Below, one piece after another: positions 56,301 to 64,000 of a DNA stretch of 64,000 nt. The position numbers and the translations under genes were made by a program. Each line of letters starts with the position of its first letter. Positions within the stretch are counted from its first letter, which is position 1. This DNA is from Pseudomonadota bacterium (GTDB taxonomy: Bacteria > Pseudomonadota > Gammaproteobacteria > Xanthomonadales > Xanthomonadaceae). The DNA lies in assembly GCA_023390905.1 (NCBI GenBank), contig JAEWBY010000037.1, positions 6,411 through 70,410 on the forward strand, read 5' to 3'. The notes below the pieces were generated by a model that was not told where the DNA came from, did no database searches, and was given only the letters and a program-made list of their open reading frames with translations.

Positions 56301-58695
56301 CGATACGCTGGGCGCGTCGGCCTTCGGCATCACCGCCAGCGGCAGTGGTCCGGTGAGCGTGGACAACGCCAGTGCGATTACCACCGTGGGCAGTGGCGCG
56401 CATGGCGTGTTCGCCCTGGCCCTGGGCGCGAGCCCGGTGAGCGTGAACAACGCGTCGGTGATCACGACCCGTGGCGCGGACGCCGTGGGCATCGACGCAT
56501 TCGGCAGTGGCGCGGTCAGCGTGACCAACACCGCCACCGGTCAGGTGCACGGCGGCGGTGGAAGTGCGGGCGCGGGCGTGCGGCTGGGCGCCAGCATGCA
56601 GACGCTGCTCAATGCCGGCGACCTCGATGCCTTGAGCGATCGCGCCGTCATCGCCGACAACGGCGCCGCCGGCACGCTGGACATCAGCAACACCGGCACG
56701 ATGCTCGGCACCGTCACCGCGTCCACATCGGTCTCGCGCTTTGACAACGCCGGGCTCTGGAACCTGCGGCGCTTCGCCGACACCGATGGCGACGGCGTGC
56801 GCGAAACCCTGGACGTGGCCGTCAGCAACTTCGGCGGCAGCGGCGACAACACCCTCAACAATCTCGGCACGCTGGCCCTGCTCACCCACGATGGCAGCGG
56901 CACCGCGCTGGACACCACCGGCATGTACCTGCCCTTCGGCAATGCCTACCACACCATCGCGCTCGCCAGCCCCGCGCAAGGCCACATCCTCGGCGTGCAG
57001 CGGTTCTACCACAGCGGCCTGATCAACCTGCAGGCCAATCCTTCGGTCGGCGACGTGCTGGTCATCAGCGGCGGGGCCACGGCCGGCGTCAATGGCGGCG
57101 GCGTGTTCATCAGCGATGGCGGCACGCTCTGGCTCGATACCGTGCTCGACGATGGCGGCAGCGATTATCGATCGGACGTGCTCGTCGTCGATGCGACGCA
57201 GAATCGTCTTGGCCCGACCGGCATCGTGATCAACAACGTCGGCGGCAGTGGCGCGGTGACCACCGGCGACGGCATCGCACTGGTGCAGGTGCTCGATCGC
57301 ACGCGCTCGCCGGGCGATGTCTTCGTGCTCGCCAATCGTGCGGTCGCCGGCGCCTACGAATACCTGCTGTTCCGCGGCGGCAGCGCGATCAACGGAGGCG
57401 ATCCGGATGATGGCAACTGGTATCTGCGTTCGGAGCTGCCGGTGCCGCCGCCGTGCGAAGAAACGGGAACTTGCCCACCACCGCCGCCGTGCGAGGAAAC
57501 CGGAACCTGCCCACCACCGCCGCCGTGCGAGGAGACAGGCACCTGCCCACCTCCCCCGCCGCCGCCACCCTGCGAAGTGACCGGCACATGTCCACCGCCT
57601 CCGCCCTGCGAGGAGACCGACACCTGTCCGCCACCTCCGCCGCCGCCGCCGGTGCCGTGCGAAGTGACCAACACCTGCCCGCCGCCGGATCCGGATCCCG
57701 ATCCGGATCCGGACCCCGCGCCCGCGCCGCTCGTCCCGCTGTTCCGCGCGGAGATCGGTGCGTACCTGGGCAATCAACTCGCCGCATCGAGCGCCTTCAT
57801 GCACACGCTGCACGATCGCCTCGGCGAAGTGGACTACACCGAACGCGCGCGCGACGATGACACGCATGCGGCCGCGTGGACGCGGGTGACGCGCCGGCAG
57901 TTCAACACCCGATCGAGCCTGCGCCAGTTGGACATCGACACCGACGCCACGCTGATGCAGGTCGGTGCGGAGTTCGGCCGCTGGACTGATGGCGATGCGC
58001 GCTGGCATCTCGGCGCGATGGGCGGCTGGCTGCAATCGAGCACGCACTCGCGCTCCACGCTCGTCGGTTATCGCGCCAAGGGCACGCTCAGCGGCTACGG
58101 CCTGGGCGTGTACGGCACCTGGTACCAGAGTGCGGGCGACCCGCGCGGACTGTATGTCGATGCCTGGCTCAACTATGGCGGGTACCAGAACAAGGTGCAG
58201 GGCGATCTGTTGCCGACCGAGCGCTACGACAGCCACGCATGGAACGCTTCCATCGAGGCCGGGTATGCGATGGAACTGCGGCGCGGCGAGCAGACCGCCT
58301 GGTATGTCGAACCGCAGGCGCAGATCATCCACTCCGAGTTCGACGCCGACGACCACATCGAGGTCAATGGCACGCGCGTGCACGGCAGCGACGCCGGCGG
58401 CCTGGTCACCCGCATCGGCGTGCGCACCTACACCCGGCCCATCGACACCGCGCACAACCGCGTGCAGCCGTTCCTTGCACTGAATTGGTGGCACTACGAC
58501 GGCGACGGCATGACCCTCGCGTTCAACGACAGCGTGCAGCGGCTCGAACGCGACGCCGACGTCTACGAACTGAAGCTCGGCGCACAGATCGAACTCGGTG
58601 GCGGATGGACCGCCTGGGGGCACGCGGCGATCAGCGAGGTCGATGGCTCGGCCGATGATGTCGAAGGCTTGCTCGGCGTGAAGTACGGCTGGTGA
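53398..58695 (+). CDS. Type Va autotransporter with ESPR, beta-helical passenger and Cys/Pro-rich linker
   Basis: 1765 residues. The first ~25 (MNTIYRVVWNPTACRWIVASE) are an extended signal peptide region, then a signal core ending AGRAQA. The passenger (~50-1340) is built of Gly/Ser/Thr/Asn-rich repeats such as NSGAISTSG and NAGDIATRG, with a pertactin-like autochaperone part (DYRSDVLVVDATQNRLGP). Residues 1353-1427 carry six CE(E/V)T(G/D/N)TC heptads between polyproline runs, then DPDPDP. The last ~320 residues form the beta-barrel and end in the aromatic GVKYGW. Surface adhesin or secreted factor; the ligand is unknown. Also contains a G8 tract. Confidence 0.93.
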   Translation: MNTIYRVVWNPTACRWIVASELARGRKKRSSTTAMALLLCTGVIAGRAQADCGTNPVANYTTGLVCTPSAGIGAGQTTQAGTTVTVSTGTAPAIHTVANGADATATIVGTSITQSSSGQGIETRVSSGVGTANTLLSGANMIALGANADTAILTTGVGNSSIVVTDFLTVTNSADNAQNRDGLEVNAGGALSSLNHQGSGMISTRGGNAVLATGFGAGTSVSVNIGNQVALRVDNTVSGASGFVNSGIRTTTSGGNNVVNNAASIETSGANAFGILSSSGAGNTDVTNSGSIITNGIAVDGIRALSSGNGNVSVTHSGTILSEGASARGIQIQSSTGGGSGYATLTMNGGSVTTRGANADAHGLEVQARGTGTGSINLLGGSVSSNGGAALIVHTGGAATSVGDIRVNTAAGTTLHSTLLHGITVGGASAAAGTSILIDSQSDITAGGMGINAASTTGGAPITIRQTGGSITAGNYGINASTAGAIDIEVDSRIESAGLAAVRAAGTANQAVTVDNLGTLLATGPNGKGIAVTGGGDLTVQHHDGALIETRGDGSSAPYSPNSGAAGIYMQTTAGSAGTARAVIDGDILTTGSNRAGGAFVQSQGSGDAIIVASGDITIDNAAGPYSYGLSTSLLGASATGDASIESHGNIRIAANDSIALYAYVEPGTSNAGDLRIDNTGTLTTTGDGISYGIWGRVLSGGSGVTLNNSGAISTSGTVGTLLPTFGGPSAIRADSLAGAIHIVNSGALSTEGETARGISAISTTGDISIDNAGDIATRGEGAYAISAVSDDGAVTITTTGGRIDTLGDGAVGLNAVSNGAVSVDNASAIATAGIDSDGIVAVGLTDAGATVVNRAALVTTGVDAQGLHATTQTGALTAGNSGAISTSGATSHGIQISSASGDVTLENTGDIATHGAQADAILAAAHGAGSPLITQSGALSTDTDESAGIRATTEIGTLAITTTGGSIDTLGASAFGITASGSGPVSVDNASAITTVGSGAHGVFALALGASPVSVNNASVITTRGADAVGIDAFGSGAVSVTNTATGQVHGGGGSAGAGVRLGASMQTLLNAGDLDALSDRAVIADNGAAGTLDISNTGTMLGTVTASTSVSRFDNAGLWNLRRFADTDGDGVRETLDVAVSNFGGSGDNTLNNLGTLALLTHDGSGTALDTTGMYLPFGNAYHTIALASPAQGHILGVQRFYHSGLINLQANPSVGDVLVISGGATAGVNGGGVFISDGGTLWLDTVLDDGGSDYRSDVLVVDATQNRLGPTGIVINNVGGSGAVTTGDGIALVQVLDRTRSPGDVFVLANRAVAGAYEYLLFRGGSAINGGDPDDGNWYLRSELPVPPPCEETGTCPPPPPCEETGTCPPPPPCEETGTCPPPPPPPPCEVTGTCPPPPPCEETDTCPPPPPPPPVPCEVTNTCPPPDPDPDPDPDPAPAPLVPLFRAEIGAYLGNQLAASSAFMHTLHDRLGEVDYTERARDDDTHAAAWTRVTRRQFNTRSSLRQLDIDTDATLMQVGAEFGRWTDGDARWHLGAMGGWLQSSTHSRSTLVGYRAKGTLSGYGLGVYGTWYQSAGDPRGLYVDAWLNYGGYQNKVQGDLLPTERYDSHAWNASIEAGYAMELRRGEQTAWYVEPQAQIIHSEFDADDHIEVNGTRVHGSDAGGLVTRIGVRTYTRPIDTAHNRVQPFLALNWWHYDGDGMTLAFNDSVQRLERDADVYELKLGAQIELGGGWTAWGHAAISEVDGSADDVEGLLGVKYGW
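54997..55004 (+). repeat. G8 homopolymer in the autotransporter passenger
   Basis: Eight consecutive G encode Gly534-536. A slip of one base would end the protein early and remove the barrel. Whether the tract varies in length cannot be seen from one sequence. Confidence 0.6.
55787..56405 (+). repeat. Internal repeat with 492-nt (164-codon) period in the passenger
   Basis: The segments at about 55787-55910 and 56278-56405 share ITTTGG-IDTLG and VSVDNASAI at the protein level and GTGAGCGTGGACAACGCCAG at the DNA level (55861 and 56353). Flanking NSGA-STxG and GDIATxG units also match, which suggests segmental duplication. Confidence 0.65.
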
Positions 58696-58729
58696 TGACC
58701 CGCGTCACCGTGTGCTGATGCGCAACGCT

Positions 58730-58757
58730 CCGGCCGCGATCGCGGCCGGCTTTTTTT
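58730..58757 (+). terminator. Rho-independent terminator of the autotransporter gene
   Basis: Perfect palindrome CCGGCCGCGATCGCGGCCGG followed by C and seven T, 35 nt past the stop. Confidence 0.88.
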
Positions 58758-58857
58758 GCGACCATGAAAGATCGCCGACGCTGTCACCGCAGTGTCACCG
58801 CGCTGCAATGCCTGCTTCATCGACACCGCGCAGGCTGCACAAAACGCGGAGCCCTGC

Positions 58858-60000
58858 ATGCGCCATGCGATCGTCACCGAGACCTACCCGCCGGAGATCA
58901 ACGGCGTCGCGCTGACCGTCCAGGGCCTGGAATCCGGACTGCGCGCACGCGGGCACGAGGTCAGCCTGATACGTCCACGCCAGGACGGCGATCGCGATGC
59001 CGCCGCCGATACTCTGCTGGTGCGCGGCGCGGCGCTGCCCCGCTATCCCGGGCTGAAATTCGGCTTGCCGGCCACGCGCCGCCTGCTGCGCCTGTGGAGC
59101 CAATCACCGCCGGATGCGATCTACGTGGCCACGGAAGGCCCGCTGGGATGGTCGGCGGTGCGCGCCGCGCGGCGGCTCGGCATTCCGGTCGCCACCGGTT
59201 TCCACACCCGCTTCGATGAATACATGCGCGACTACGGCGCGCCGTTCCTGCAGCAGACGGCGATGCGCTGGATGCGCCGCTTCCACAACCGGGCCGACGC
59301 CACGCTGGTGCCGACGCGCGAATTGCAGGAATTCCTCGAAGGCCAGGGGTTCGATCGCGTCGTGCGGCTTGCGCGCGCGGTCGACACCGCGCAGTTCTCG
59401 CCCGGCCATCGCGATGCGGCATTGCGCGCGCAGTGGGGCGCGGATGCTGCCACGCCGGTGGCGATCTACGTGGGACGCATCGCGGCGGAAAAGAATCTCG
59501 GCCTGGCGGTGCGTGCGTTCCGCGCGTTGCAGCGCGGCCAGCCGCATGCACGCTTCGTATGGGTGGGCCATGGCCCGGCGCGCGCCAGACTCGCGCAGGA
59601 AAACCCCGACTTCATCTTCTGCGGCGTGCAGCGCGACGCCGCGCTGGCGCGGCATTTCGCCAGCGGGGATCTGTTCCTGTTTCCCAGCCACAGCGAAACC
59701 TTCGGCAACGTGACGCTGGAAGCGATGGCCAGCGGCGTGCCCACGGTGGCCTTCGATTACGGCGCCGCGCGCGAACACCTGCGCAGTGGCCTGCATGGCT
59801 ACGCGGTCGCCAACGACGACGCATTCATCGATGCGGCGGTGCGGCTGGCCAGTGACGGCGAGCTGCGCGCCCGCCTGGGGCGCGCGGCCAGCGAAGCAGT
59901 GGCAGCGCTGCGCCCGGAGCAGGTGGCCGCCGATTTCGATCACGTGCTGTCCACGCTGGCCGAACAACGGAGGTCGCATGCGAATGTCGCTACCGCGTAA
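58858..60000 (+). CDS. Glycosyltransferase family 4
   Basis: 380 residues, GT-B fold. TETYPPEINGVALTV at the N terminus (acceptor side), VGRIAAEKNLGLAVRAF and the E-x7-E motif in SHSETFGNVTLEAMASG (donor side) define GT4. The closest pattern is GDP-mannose-dependent alpha-mannosyltransferases acting on lipids, but donor and acceptor are not proven. GGAG precedes the ATG. Its 3' end overlaps the PAP2 gene by 23 nt, so a lipid-linked acceptor is plausible. Confidence 0.88.
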   Translation: MRHAIVTETYPPEINGVALTVQGLESGLRARGHEVSLIRPRQDGDRDAAADTLLVRGAALPRYPGLKFGLPATRRLLRLWSQSPPDAIYVATEGPLGWSAVRAARRLGIPVATGFHTRFDEYMRDYGAPFLQQTAMRWMRRFHNRADATLVPTRELQEFLEGQGFDRVVRLARAVDTAQFSPGHRDAALRAQWGADAATPVAIYVGRIAAEKNLGLAVRAFRALQRGQPHARFVWVGHGPARARLAQENPDFIFCGVQRDAALARHFASGDLFLFPSHSETFGNVTLEAMASGVPTVAFDYGAAREHLRSGLHGYAVANDDAFIDAAVRLASDGELRARLGRAASEAVAALRPEQVAADFDHVLSTLAEQRRSHANVATA

Positions 60001-60529
60001 TGTCCTGCGGGGCCGTGACGCCGGCTGGTGCCTGCGCGCGAATCGCTGGGGCCAGTGGTCCGGCGTGCGCCGCTTCTTCGCCGTGGTCAGCCGGCTGGGC
60101 GACGGCGTGTTCTGGTACGCGCTGATGGGCGCGCTGATCCTGTTCGATGGCATGGACGGGCTGGCCGCTTCGGCGCATCTGGCCGCCACCGGCGTCATCG
60201 CACTGACGCTGTACAAGCTGCTCAAGCGCTGGACGCGGCGTCCACGCCCGTTTGCATCGGACGTGCGCATCCGTGCGTGGATCGCGCCGCTGGACGAGTT
60301 CAGTTTCCCGTCGGGACACACGCTGCACGCGGTCGCCTTCACCGGCGTGGCGCTGGCGCACTACCCGCTGCTCGCGCCGCTGTTGTTGCCGTTCGCCGCG
60401 GCGGTGGCGATCTCGCGCGTGGTGCTCGGACTGCATTATCCGAGCGACGTGCTCGCCGCCACCGCGATCGGAACGACACTGGCCGGTCTGTCGCTGTGGC
60501 TGGTGCCGGGCGTTTCGCTGTTCGGCTGA
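59978..60529 (+). CDS. PAP2-family membrane phosphatase
   Basis: 183 residues, four to five membrane segments. All three PAP2 motifs are present: KRWTRRPRP (K-x6-RP), PSGH and SRVVLGLHYPSD (SR-x5-H-x3-D). Such enzymes dephosphorylate phosphatidate or undecaprenyl pyrophosphate. The GGAGG site fits the ATG at 59978; a second ATG is at 59984. Coupled to the GT4 gene by overlap, suggesting processing of a lipid product. Confidence 0.9.
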   Translation: MRMSLPRNVLRGRDAGWCLRANRWGQWSGVRRFFAVVSRLGDGVFWYALMGALILFDGMDGLAASAHLAATGVIALTLYKLLKRWTRRPRPFASDVRIRAWIAPLDEFSFPSGHTLHAVAFTGVALAHYPLLAPLLLPFAAAVAISRVVLGLHYPSDVLAATAIGTTLAGLSLWLVPGVSLFG

Positions 60530-60634
60530 CGATCGCGCCGTGCAAGCGTGGGCCGCGGATGCGCGAGGTCGAACCCCGGTCCGCAACATCGGTGCGCCCC
60601 TGCACGATTCACGTGCGGGTGAACCCGCACATGT

Positions 60635-60662
60635 GACAAGGGGCGCACAAGCGCCCCTTGTC
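60635..60662. terminator. Hairpin between the PAP2 and M28 genes
   Basis: Perfect 12-bp stem GACAAGGGGCGC / GCGCCCCTTGTC with an ACAA loop between convergent genes; a second GTGCGGG / CCCGCAC hairpin lies at 60613-60630. No T-run on either strand, so termination is inferred from position. Confidence 0.45.
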
Positions 60663-60685
60663 GTGCAGCAAATCCAGACTGCAGC

Positions 60686-62287
60686 TCAGTTGTCCATCAC
60701 CGGCTTGCGTGGCAGCTTCGCCTCGCGCATCGCGGCCTGGTAGGCGAACGCGGCGACGATGGCGGCGGCCTGCTTCAGATCTTCCGGCGAGGCGTGATCG
60801 AAGGTATCCAGATCGCTGTGGTGCACGTTGGTCGAATAATCCAGGCCGTCCTGCACGAACTGGAAGCCCGGCACGCCGACGCGGTCGAAGGAGATGTGAT
60901 CGGTGCTGCCGGTGTTGCGCGGGGTGACGATCGTGGCGCCCACGTCATGGAACGGCGCCAGCCAGGCTTCGAAGATCGGCATCGCCGCGAGGTTTTCCTG
61001 CGCGTAGATGCCGCGGATGCGGCCGGACCCGTTGTCGAGGTTGAAGTACGCCGACACCTTGTCGTAGTCGCGCTTGCGTTGCAGCGGGCCGCGGTTTTCC
61101 TGGAACGCGCGCGGCAGCTTCTTCTGTTCCGGATCGGTGCTTTCGGGGAATTCTCCGATGTGTCTGGACACGTAGGCGGCCGAACCGATCAGGCCTTGTT
61201 CCTCGCCGCTCCACAACGCGATGCGGATCGTGCGGCGCGGCTTGGCGCCCACGGCCTTGAGGATGCGCATGGCTTCCATCATCACCGCCACGCCGGCCGC
61301 GTTGTCGGCTGCGCCGGTGCCGGCATGCCAGGAATCCATGTGCGCGCCGATGATCACCACTTCGTCGGCCTTGCCGCTGCCGGGAATCTCGGCCAGGGTG
61401 TTGAAGCCAGGATCATTGGTTTGGCTGGTGAAGCGTGCATCGACATTGACGCGCAGGCGCACGGTCTCGTTGCGTTCCAGCGCGCGCACGATCGGGTTGT
61501 AATGCTCGGCCGCCACCGCCAGTTCCGGCACGCCGACCGCTTCGCCCGCACGCCGCGAACCGCCGCCGCCGACGCGGATGATGCCGTTGTCCCAGCCGCT
61601 GATGCTGAGCGCGGCGATCGCGCCTTCCTCGACCAGGAACGCGTTGATCGCCTGGGTCAGTTCCTGCCGCTGCACGTATTCGCCCGCACGCTTGCGGCGT
61701 TCGGCCGGATTCGGATCCTTGGGTACGGTGAACTCGAGCAGCGTGGTCAGGCCGGCTTCGTCATAGCGCTTGGAATCGGCCTCGGTGCCGGCCTTGTATT
61801 CGCGCGCTTCGCTGAGCAGCACGATGCGGCCCTTCAGCTTGCCCTTGTACTTGTCGAGATCCGCCTTGGTCTTGATCGCCACCAGCATGGCTTCACCTTC
61901 GACCGGACCGGCGGTGCCCGGCGTCCAGGCTTTGGGCACGGCGCGCAGGGTGAGCGTGCGCGGGCCCAGCAGATCCAGACTGGAGGAACGGTATTCCCAG
62001 CCGCGACCGAAATCGTCGAAGGCTTCGTCATGGACATTGGACAGGCCCCACTGGCCCAGCTTTTCACGCGTCCAGGCATTGGCCTTGGCCATGTTCGGCG
62101 AATTGGTCAGGCGCGGCCCGATCTGCTCGGTCAGGTGGCCGAAGGTCTGCATCACCTGCGAACGGTGGAAGGCTTCCTGACGGATCCGGCTCACCATGTC
62201 GAGATCGACCGGCTCGTTCCCCTTGACCTGCGCCTGCGCCGCACCAGCCAGACACAGGCACATCATCAACCAGCTCCCCTTGATCAC
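60686..62287 (-). CDS. M28-family zinc metallopeptidase, exported
   Basis: 533 residues from a GTG start with GGGGAGA upstream; signal peptide (WLMMCLCLAGAAQAQ). A PA-like insert (~150-270) precedes the catalytic domain: GAHMDSWHAGTGAADNAAG (zinc His and bridging Asp), SGEEQGLIGS (catalytic and zinc Glu), NLDNGSG and VHHSDLDTFD (last His). It resembles carboxypeptidase Q-like aminopeptidases and would act in the periplasm or outside. Substrate preference unknown. Confidence 0.9.
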   Translation of the reverse strand: MIKGSWLMMCLCLAGAAQAQVKGNEPVDLDMVSRIRQEAFHRSQVMQTFGHLTEQIGPRLTNSPNMAKANAWTREKLGQWGLSNVHDEAFDDFGRGWEYRSSSLDLLGPRTLTLRAVPKAWTPGTAGPVEGEAMLVAIKTKADLDKYKGKLKGRIVLLSEAREYKAGTEADSKRYDEAGLTTLLEFTVPKDPNPAERRKRAGEYVQRQELTQAINAFLVEEGAIAALSISGWDNGIIRVGGGGSRRAGEAVGVPELAVAAEHYNPIVRALERNETVRLRVNVDARFTSQTNDPGFNTLAEIPGSGKADEVVIIGAHMDSWHAGTGAADNAAGVAVMMEAMRILKAVGAKPRRTIRIALWSGEEQGLIGSAAYVSRHIGEFPESTDPEQKKLPRAFQENRGPLQRKRDYDKVSAYFNLDNGSGRIRGIYAQENLAAMPIFEAWLAPFHDVGATIVTPRNTGSTDHISFDRVGVPGFQFVQDGLDYSTNVHHSDLDTFDHASPEDLKQAAAIVAAFAYQAAMREAKLPRKPVMDN

Positions 62288-62395
62288 GCTTGCTTCTCCC
62301 CGATACGTGCCGAGCGCACAAAGGATCGAGTCTAGCCGCCGAGGCCGGGCAACCCACCCCTGCCATCAGTCATGGTCGGCGCGACGCGCGTCGCA

Positions 62396-63280
62396 TCAGT
62401 GCAGGGGTTCGACCCGCGCTCGACGCAGCGCTGGCGCGTGCTGTCCGCTCCAGTCGCGATCATTGGCGACCTGCGCGTGCGCGCGGCTGGCTTCCAGCGC
62501 GGCCAGATCCAGATCGGCCATCGCCCAGCGCTGATCGCCATGGGTCTGCGCCAGCACGCCATCGGCGGGAAAACCGCGATCCATCGGCGCAAAGATCGCC
62601 GCTTCGCCGGTGTTGATGTCGAGCGCCGGACTCCACGCCGCTTCACCGGCGGTCACCGACTGGGCGACGAACAACCGGTTTTCGAGCGCGCGCGCCAGGC
62701 AACCCACGCGCACGCGCATGGCCCCGGCCTCGGTATCGGTGCAACTGGGCACGGCGAGCAGACGTGCGCCGGCTTCGTACTGCGCGCGCACCGGCAGCGG
62801 GAATTCGCTGTCGTAGCAGACCGCGACCGCCGCGCGCACGCCATCGGCGTCGAACACCTTGAGCGAATCGCCCGGTTCGAGCACGCCGGCGCCTTTTTCG
62901 AATCCGGTCAGTTGCAGTTTGTCCTGCCAGCCATGCCGGCCTTCCGGCGTGAACCAGTACGAACGATTGCGATAGCGGCCCTCACCGCGCGCCAGCAGGA
63001 ACGAGCCGGCCACCACATGCAGCCGCAGCGACTGCGCCAGCGTTGCATACAGGCCCATCCAGTCCGCGTGCAGTGCCTGCGTGGCGGCCAGCGAGGCGTG
63101 CAGATCCGCGCGGATGTCCGGCCCGAACGTCGCGGCCAGTTCGAGCGAAAGATATTCCGGCAGGATCGCCACGCGTGCGCCCAGCCGCGAGGCTTCCTCC
63201 AGCCACGCGGCCTGCTTGTCCGCGAATGCCGCGAAATCGCGCGGCGCATCGATCGGGTATTTGGCGACGGCGACCTTCAC
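62396..63280 (-). CDS. Carbon-nitrogen (nitrilase-family) hydrolase
   Basis: 294 residues with the Glu-Lys-Cys triad: Glu42 in LPEYLS, Lys121 in QDKLQLT, Cys155 in AVCYDSEFP. The GTG start (KVAVAKYP) overlaps the GNAT stop by GTGA. Amidase or omega-amidase-type activity is possible; the substrate is not known. In several bacteria a GNAT gene is fused to or next to this subgroup of nitrilases, and the contact here agrees with a joint role. Confidence 0.88.
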   Translation of the reverse strand: MKVAVAKYPIDAPRDFAAFADKQAAWLEEASRLGARVAILPEYLSLELAATFGPDIRADLHASLAATQALHADWMGLYATLAQSLRLHVVAGSFLLARGEGRYRNRSYWFTPEGRHGWQDKLQLTGFEKGAGVLEPGDSLKVFDADGVRAAVAVCYDSEFPLPVRAQYEAGARLLAVPSCTDTEAGAMRVRVGCLARALENRLFVAQSVTAGEAAWSPALDINTGEAAIFAPMDRGFPADGVLAQTHGDQRWAMADLDLAALEASRAHAQVANDRDWSGQHAPALRRARVEPLH

Positions 63281-63882
63281 GCGGCGGCCTCCAGCGGACG
63301 CGTCCAGAACGTCAGCGTGTGCGTGGTTTCGCCTCGATCGATTTCTTTCCAGTCCAGTTGCATCGTCATGCCCGGTTGCCGCGCATAACCGCGCGCGTGC
63401 CAGAAAGCGTCGTTGCTCCGATGATGTTCCGGCCGGCGCGGATCGTCGTCGGCGCGATCCACCGAACAGAATGCGGTCCAGCGATACCGGCCCAGCGCGC
63501 GCGCATGCGCTTGGCGATGATCGAAGAACGCATGCCCGATGCCGCGTCCGCGATACGCCGGCAGCAGCACCGACTCGCCGAAATAGAACACCTGCGCGGG
63601 GTCGATCGCCGAGCCCTCGAACGGGGCGCGGAACGCCGGGCTGTCGTGCAGCAGCGGCAATCCGGTCGACGCACCGACGACCCGGCCCGCGTCCATCGCC
63701 AGCACGAAGATACTGTCCGGCGACGCCGCATACGCGGCCAGGTACTGTCGCTCGTAGTCGTCGGTGCCTTCGTAGAGATATGGCCAGTCGCGGAACACGG
63801 CCACGCGCAGGCGTGCGACATCCTCCAGCCATGGCGCGATCTCCGCGCCGCGAAAAAGACCGAGAGTGTGCGAAGGATCCAT
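63277..63882 (-). CDS. GNAT-family N-acetyltransferase
   Basis: 201 residues. The acetyl-CoA loop is LLPAYRGRGIGHAFFDHR; VFVLAMDAGRVVGASTGLPL-like strands precede it, and SNDAFWHARGYARQPGM is the C-terminal substrate part. Upstream helix LARLRVAVFRDWPYLYEG is characteristic of the GNATs that pair with nitrilase-family hydrolases. It is coupled to that gene by a 4-nt overlap. Confidence 0.85.
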   Translation of the reverse strand: MDPSHTLGLFRGAEIAPWLEDVARLRVAVFRDWPYLYEGTDDYERQYLAAYAASPDSIFVLAMDAGRVVGASTGLPLLHDSPAFRAPFEGSAIDPAQVFYFGESVLLPAYRGRGIGHAFFDHRQAHARALGRYRWTAFCSVDRADDDPRRPEHHRSNDAFWHARGYARQPGMTMQLDWKEIDRGETTHTLTFWTRPLEAAA

Positions 63883-63891
63883 CGCTGAACT

Positions 63892-64000
63892 CTACCGCAC
63901 GCCACCGGCCGGACGAACTCCCGATGGCGCCGGCCTACCGGGCGGGAGGGTATGCGGCGCGGGCGCGCGGCCGCGCGCCAGCAGGTCGTCGACGCCTGGA
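63892..64000 (-). CDS. Possible 3' end of an unidentified gene
   Basis: An open frame enters from the window edge and stops at 63892-63894, 9 nt before the GNAT gene. The 35 codons give GVDDLLARGRAPAPHTLPPG-type sequence, rich in Ala, Pro and Arg. It is too short to identify and may be a chance frame, but the spacing suits an operon. Confidence 0.35.
   Translation of the reverse strand, partial: PGVDDLLARGRAPAPHTLPPGRPAPSGVRPAGGVR

Noticed and set aside
55495..58623. 1042-codon open frame antisense to the autotransporter
   Set aside because: Long antisense frames arise from codon bias in GC-rich genes. The product is low-complexity Ala/Arg/Val/Gly sequence with no domain, and the plus strand is a clear autotransporter.
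60794..62335. 513-codon frame antisense to the M28 peptidase
   Set aside because: The minus-strand gene has signal peptide and all zinc ligands; the antisense product has none.

Overview
The window is a 64 kb chromosomal segment of a GC-rich gammaproteobacterium, most likely Xanthomonadaceae (Lysobacterales; Lysobacter/Luteimonas/Xanthomonas-like, genus not resolvable by eye). Pointers are the fab cluster without plsX, dnaX-ybaB-recR, tRNA genes between hup and ppiD, a Kdo kinase gene, an NAD-type isocitrate dehydrogenase, and phoB-phoR-ppk-ppx followed by an EAL-domain gene. Almost everything is core genome. No prophage, IS element, integrase, CRISPR array or defence island was seen.

Layout. 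1-5.7 kb: fatty acid synthesis and its ribosomal neighbour (yceD-rpmF-fabH // fabD-fabG-acpP-fabF, minus strand, fabF cut by the window edge) with yceF divergent. 5.7-12 kb: a GT39 membrane glycosyltransferase, then a plus-strand moxR-DUF58-transglutaminase-Slp lipoprotein operon. 12-15.7 kb: HIT, recR, ybaB, dnaX, 4.5S RNA and tRNA-Ser. 15.8-20.5 kb: a tightly packed minus-strand run kdkA-MBL hydrolase-moaA-moaC-moaD-moaE-beta-propeller. 20.7-25.1 kb: heptosyltransferase-like GT9, nitronate monooxygenase, a DUF6165-like gene, an SDR, tRNA-Ser and a PP2C phosphatase. 25.1-29.6 kb: dnaQ-GNAT-rnhA-yafS-like / gloB-mltD. 29.6-39.5 kb: ppiD, two tRNAs, hup, lon, clpX, clpP, tig, then five tRNAs. 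39.5-44.3 kb: a Bax-inhibitor-1-like membrane protein, NAD-IDH, an AhpD-like/glutaredoxin pair and a BepA-like M48 protease. 44.4-51.8 kb: phoB-phoR-ppk-ppx and a GAF-EAL protein. 51.9-64 kb: aldo/keto reductase, a 1765-residue autotransporter, GT4 glycosyltransferase, PAP2 phosphatase, M28 peptidase, nitrilase-family hydrolase and GNAT.

How the genes work together. The protein-quality block (trigger factor, ClpXP, Lon, HU, PpiD) is arranged as in E. coli; lon has a sigma32-type promoter whose -10 element lies inside the hairpin that follows clpX. The phosphate block is headed by three 7-bp Pho-box repeats at 11-bp spacing upstream of phoB, so PhoB probably controls its own operon and possibly ppk. 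The moa genes make molybdopterin and share a transcript with Kdo kinase. Several promoters can be read (yceD, both tRNA-Ser genes, the five-tRNA cluster, lon, clpX), and the yceD promoter implies an almost leaderless mRNA.

No single novel system stands out. The most unusual items are the autotransporter (six Cys-x5-Cys heptads in a polyproline linker, a G8 tract, a 164-codon-period internal repeat), the lon promoter/terminator overlap, the near-leaderless yceD promoter, the GT39 enzyme with a C-terminal Ig-like domain, and a scattered GGGATTCGGGATT-type REP family.
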